NCBI GenBank assembly: GCA_012271025.1
Contig: JAAXHF010000586.1
Coordinates: 1-5,353 of the forward strand
Direction of reading: 5' to 3'
Source: Deltaproteobacteria bacterium
GTDB taxonomy: Bacteria; Desulfobacterota_B; Binatia; Bin18
DNA length: 5,353 nt
Shown here: positions 5,142 to 5,353 of the stretch, one piece after another
Numbering within the stretch: the first letter of the stretch is position 1
How the letters are laid out: each line of letters starts with the position of its first letter
The notes under the pieces: model-generated
What the model saw: only the letters and a program-made list of their open reading frames with translations
The model's database searches: none
What the model was told of the DNA's origin: nothing
Made by a program: the position numbers and the translations under genes

Positions 5142-5353
5142 GACCAGCCGGCCCTTTCCGGTACGTTTGCGCCTGCCGAACCGGTTGACCGGCGGTCTGT
5201 TCAGATCGGCCCGAAATGGCTGTTCTCAGCGGCTGATAATTTTGATTTATGTCAATTGAGACGCACCCCGAGCCGCCAGTTCCAGGAGCGGCGAACTCAT
5301 CCGCCTACGCGGAATCTCGCGCCAATAACGATGCTGTGTAGCCGCCTGTCATT
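5142..5353. other. 3' flank without a confident gene; one frame stays open
   Basis: Nothing in these 212 nt can be assigned to a gene. The frame of the ankyrin gene has no further stop after its TGA, through 70 codons to the window edge. It contains a TTG at 5256 and an ATG at 5331, neither with a well-placed Shine-Dalgarno site. The translation (for example RRTPSRQFQERRTHPPTRN) is not one I recognise. No stem with a T-tract was found after the ankyrin stop. Confidence 0.4.
5242..5255. promoter_or_regulatory. FNR/Anr-type box candidate
   Basis: TTGATTTATGTCAA matches the FNR/Anr consensus TTGAT-N4-ATCAA at 9 of 10 fixed positions. It sits in the most AT-rich patch of the right end (about 5234-5259), downstream of the ankyrin stop, which is where a regulator of the next gene would be expected. 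No clear -10 element was found at the usual distance on either strand, and the target gene is outside the window. The match could be by chance. Confidence 0.35.

Noticed and set aside
5175..5200. Short CCGG-rich inverted repeat after the ankyrin stop as a terminator
   Set aside because: The stem is only about 4 bp and no run of T follows.
5185..5240. TTGACC (5185-5190) and GATAAT (5235-5240) as a sigma-70 promoter
   Set aside because: They are 44 nt apart, far from the usual 16-18 nt spacing, and neither has a partner at a proper distance.

Overview
The window is GC-rich (roughly two thirds G+C by eye) and compactly coded, with four protein genes all on the + strand. Codon use, Shine-Dalgarno sites and a Sec signal peptide indicate a bacterium, most likely Gram-negative and environmental. 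I cannot place it at genus level. The mix of catabolic-type enzymes and a secreted ankyrin protein would fit an uncultured proteobacterium-like or sponge/sediment lineage, but that is only a guess.

Left part (1-3113): a 5'-truncated thiamine-diphosphate (TPP) enzyme of the acetolactate synthase / 2-oxoacid decarboxylase superfamily is followed after 38 nt by an alkylglycerone-phosphate-synthase-like FAD oxidase. The tight spacing suggests an operon. A flavoprotein that makes a 2-oxoacid and a TPP enzyme that cleaves it would be a sensible pair, but the substrate is unknown. The flavoprotein keeps the Tyr and triple-His active-site features of eukaryotic alkyl-DHAP synthase, but appears to have Met where that enzyme has a conserved Arg.

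Middle (3114-3998): a 131-nt spacer holds two inverted clusters of degenerate 7-nt units that can fold into alternative hairpins. It also holds a strong Shine-Dalgarno site in front of a possible six-codon leader peptide. A GNAT acetyltransferase of the spermidine/spermine (SSAT, diamine) type follows, then about 260 nt with no recognisable gene.

Right part (3999-5353): a secreted or periplasmic ankyrin-repeat protein of 380 aa. It contains a nearly perfect 204-nt tandem duplication (two ankyrin units per copy, one base difference) and a 25-residue insertion in a later repeat. The last 212 nt hold no confident gene. They contain an AT-rich patch with an FNR/Anr-type box (9 of 10 consensus positions) and a frame that stays open to the window edge.

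No RNA gene, CRISPR array, transposase or convincing rho-independent terminator was seen. The strongest leads are the fresh ankyrin duplication, the inverted heptad element before the acetyltransferase, and the altered active site of the AGPS-like flavoprotein.
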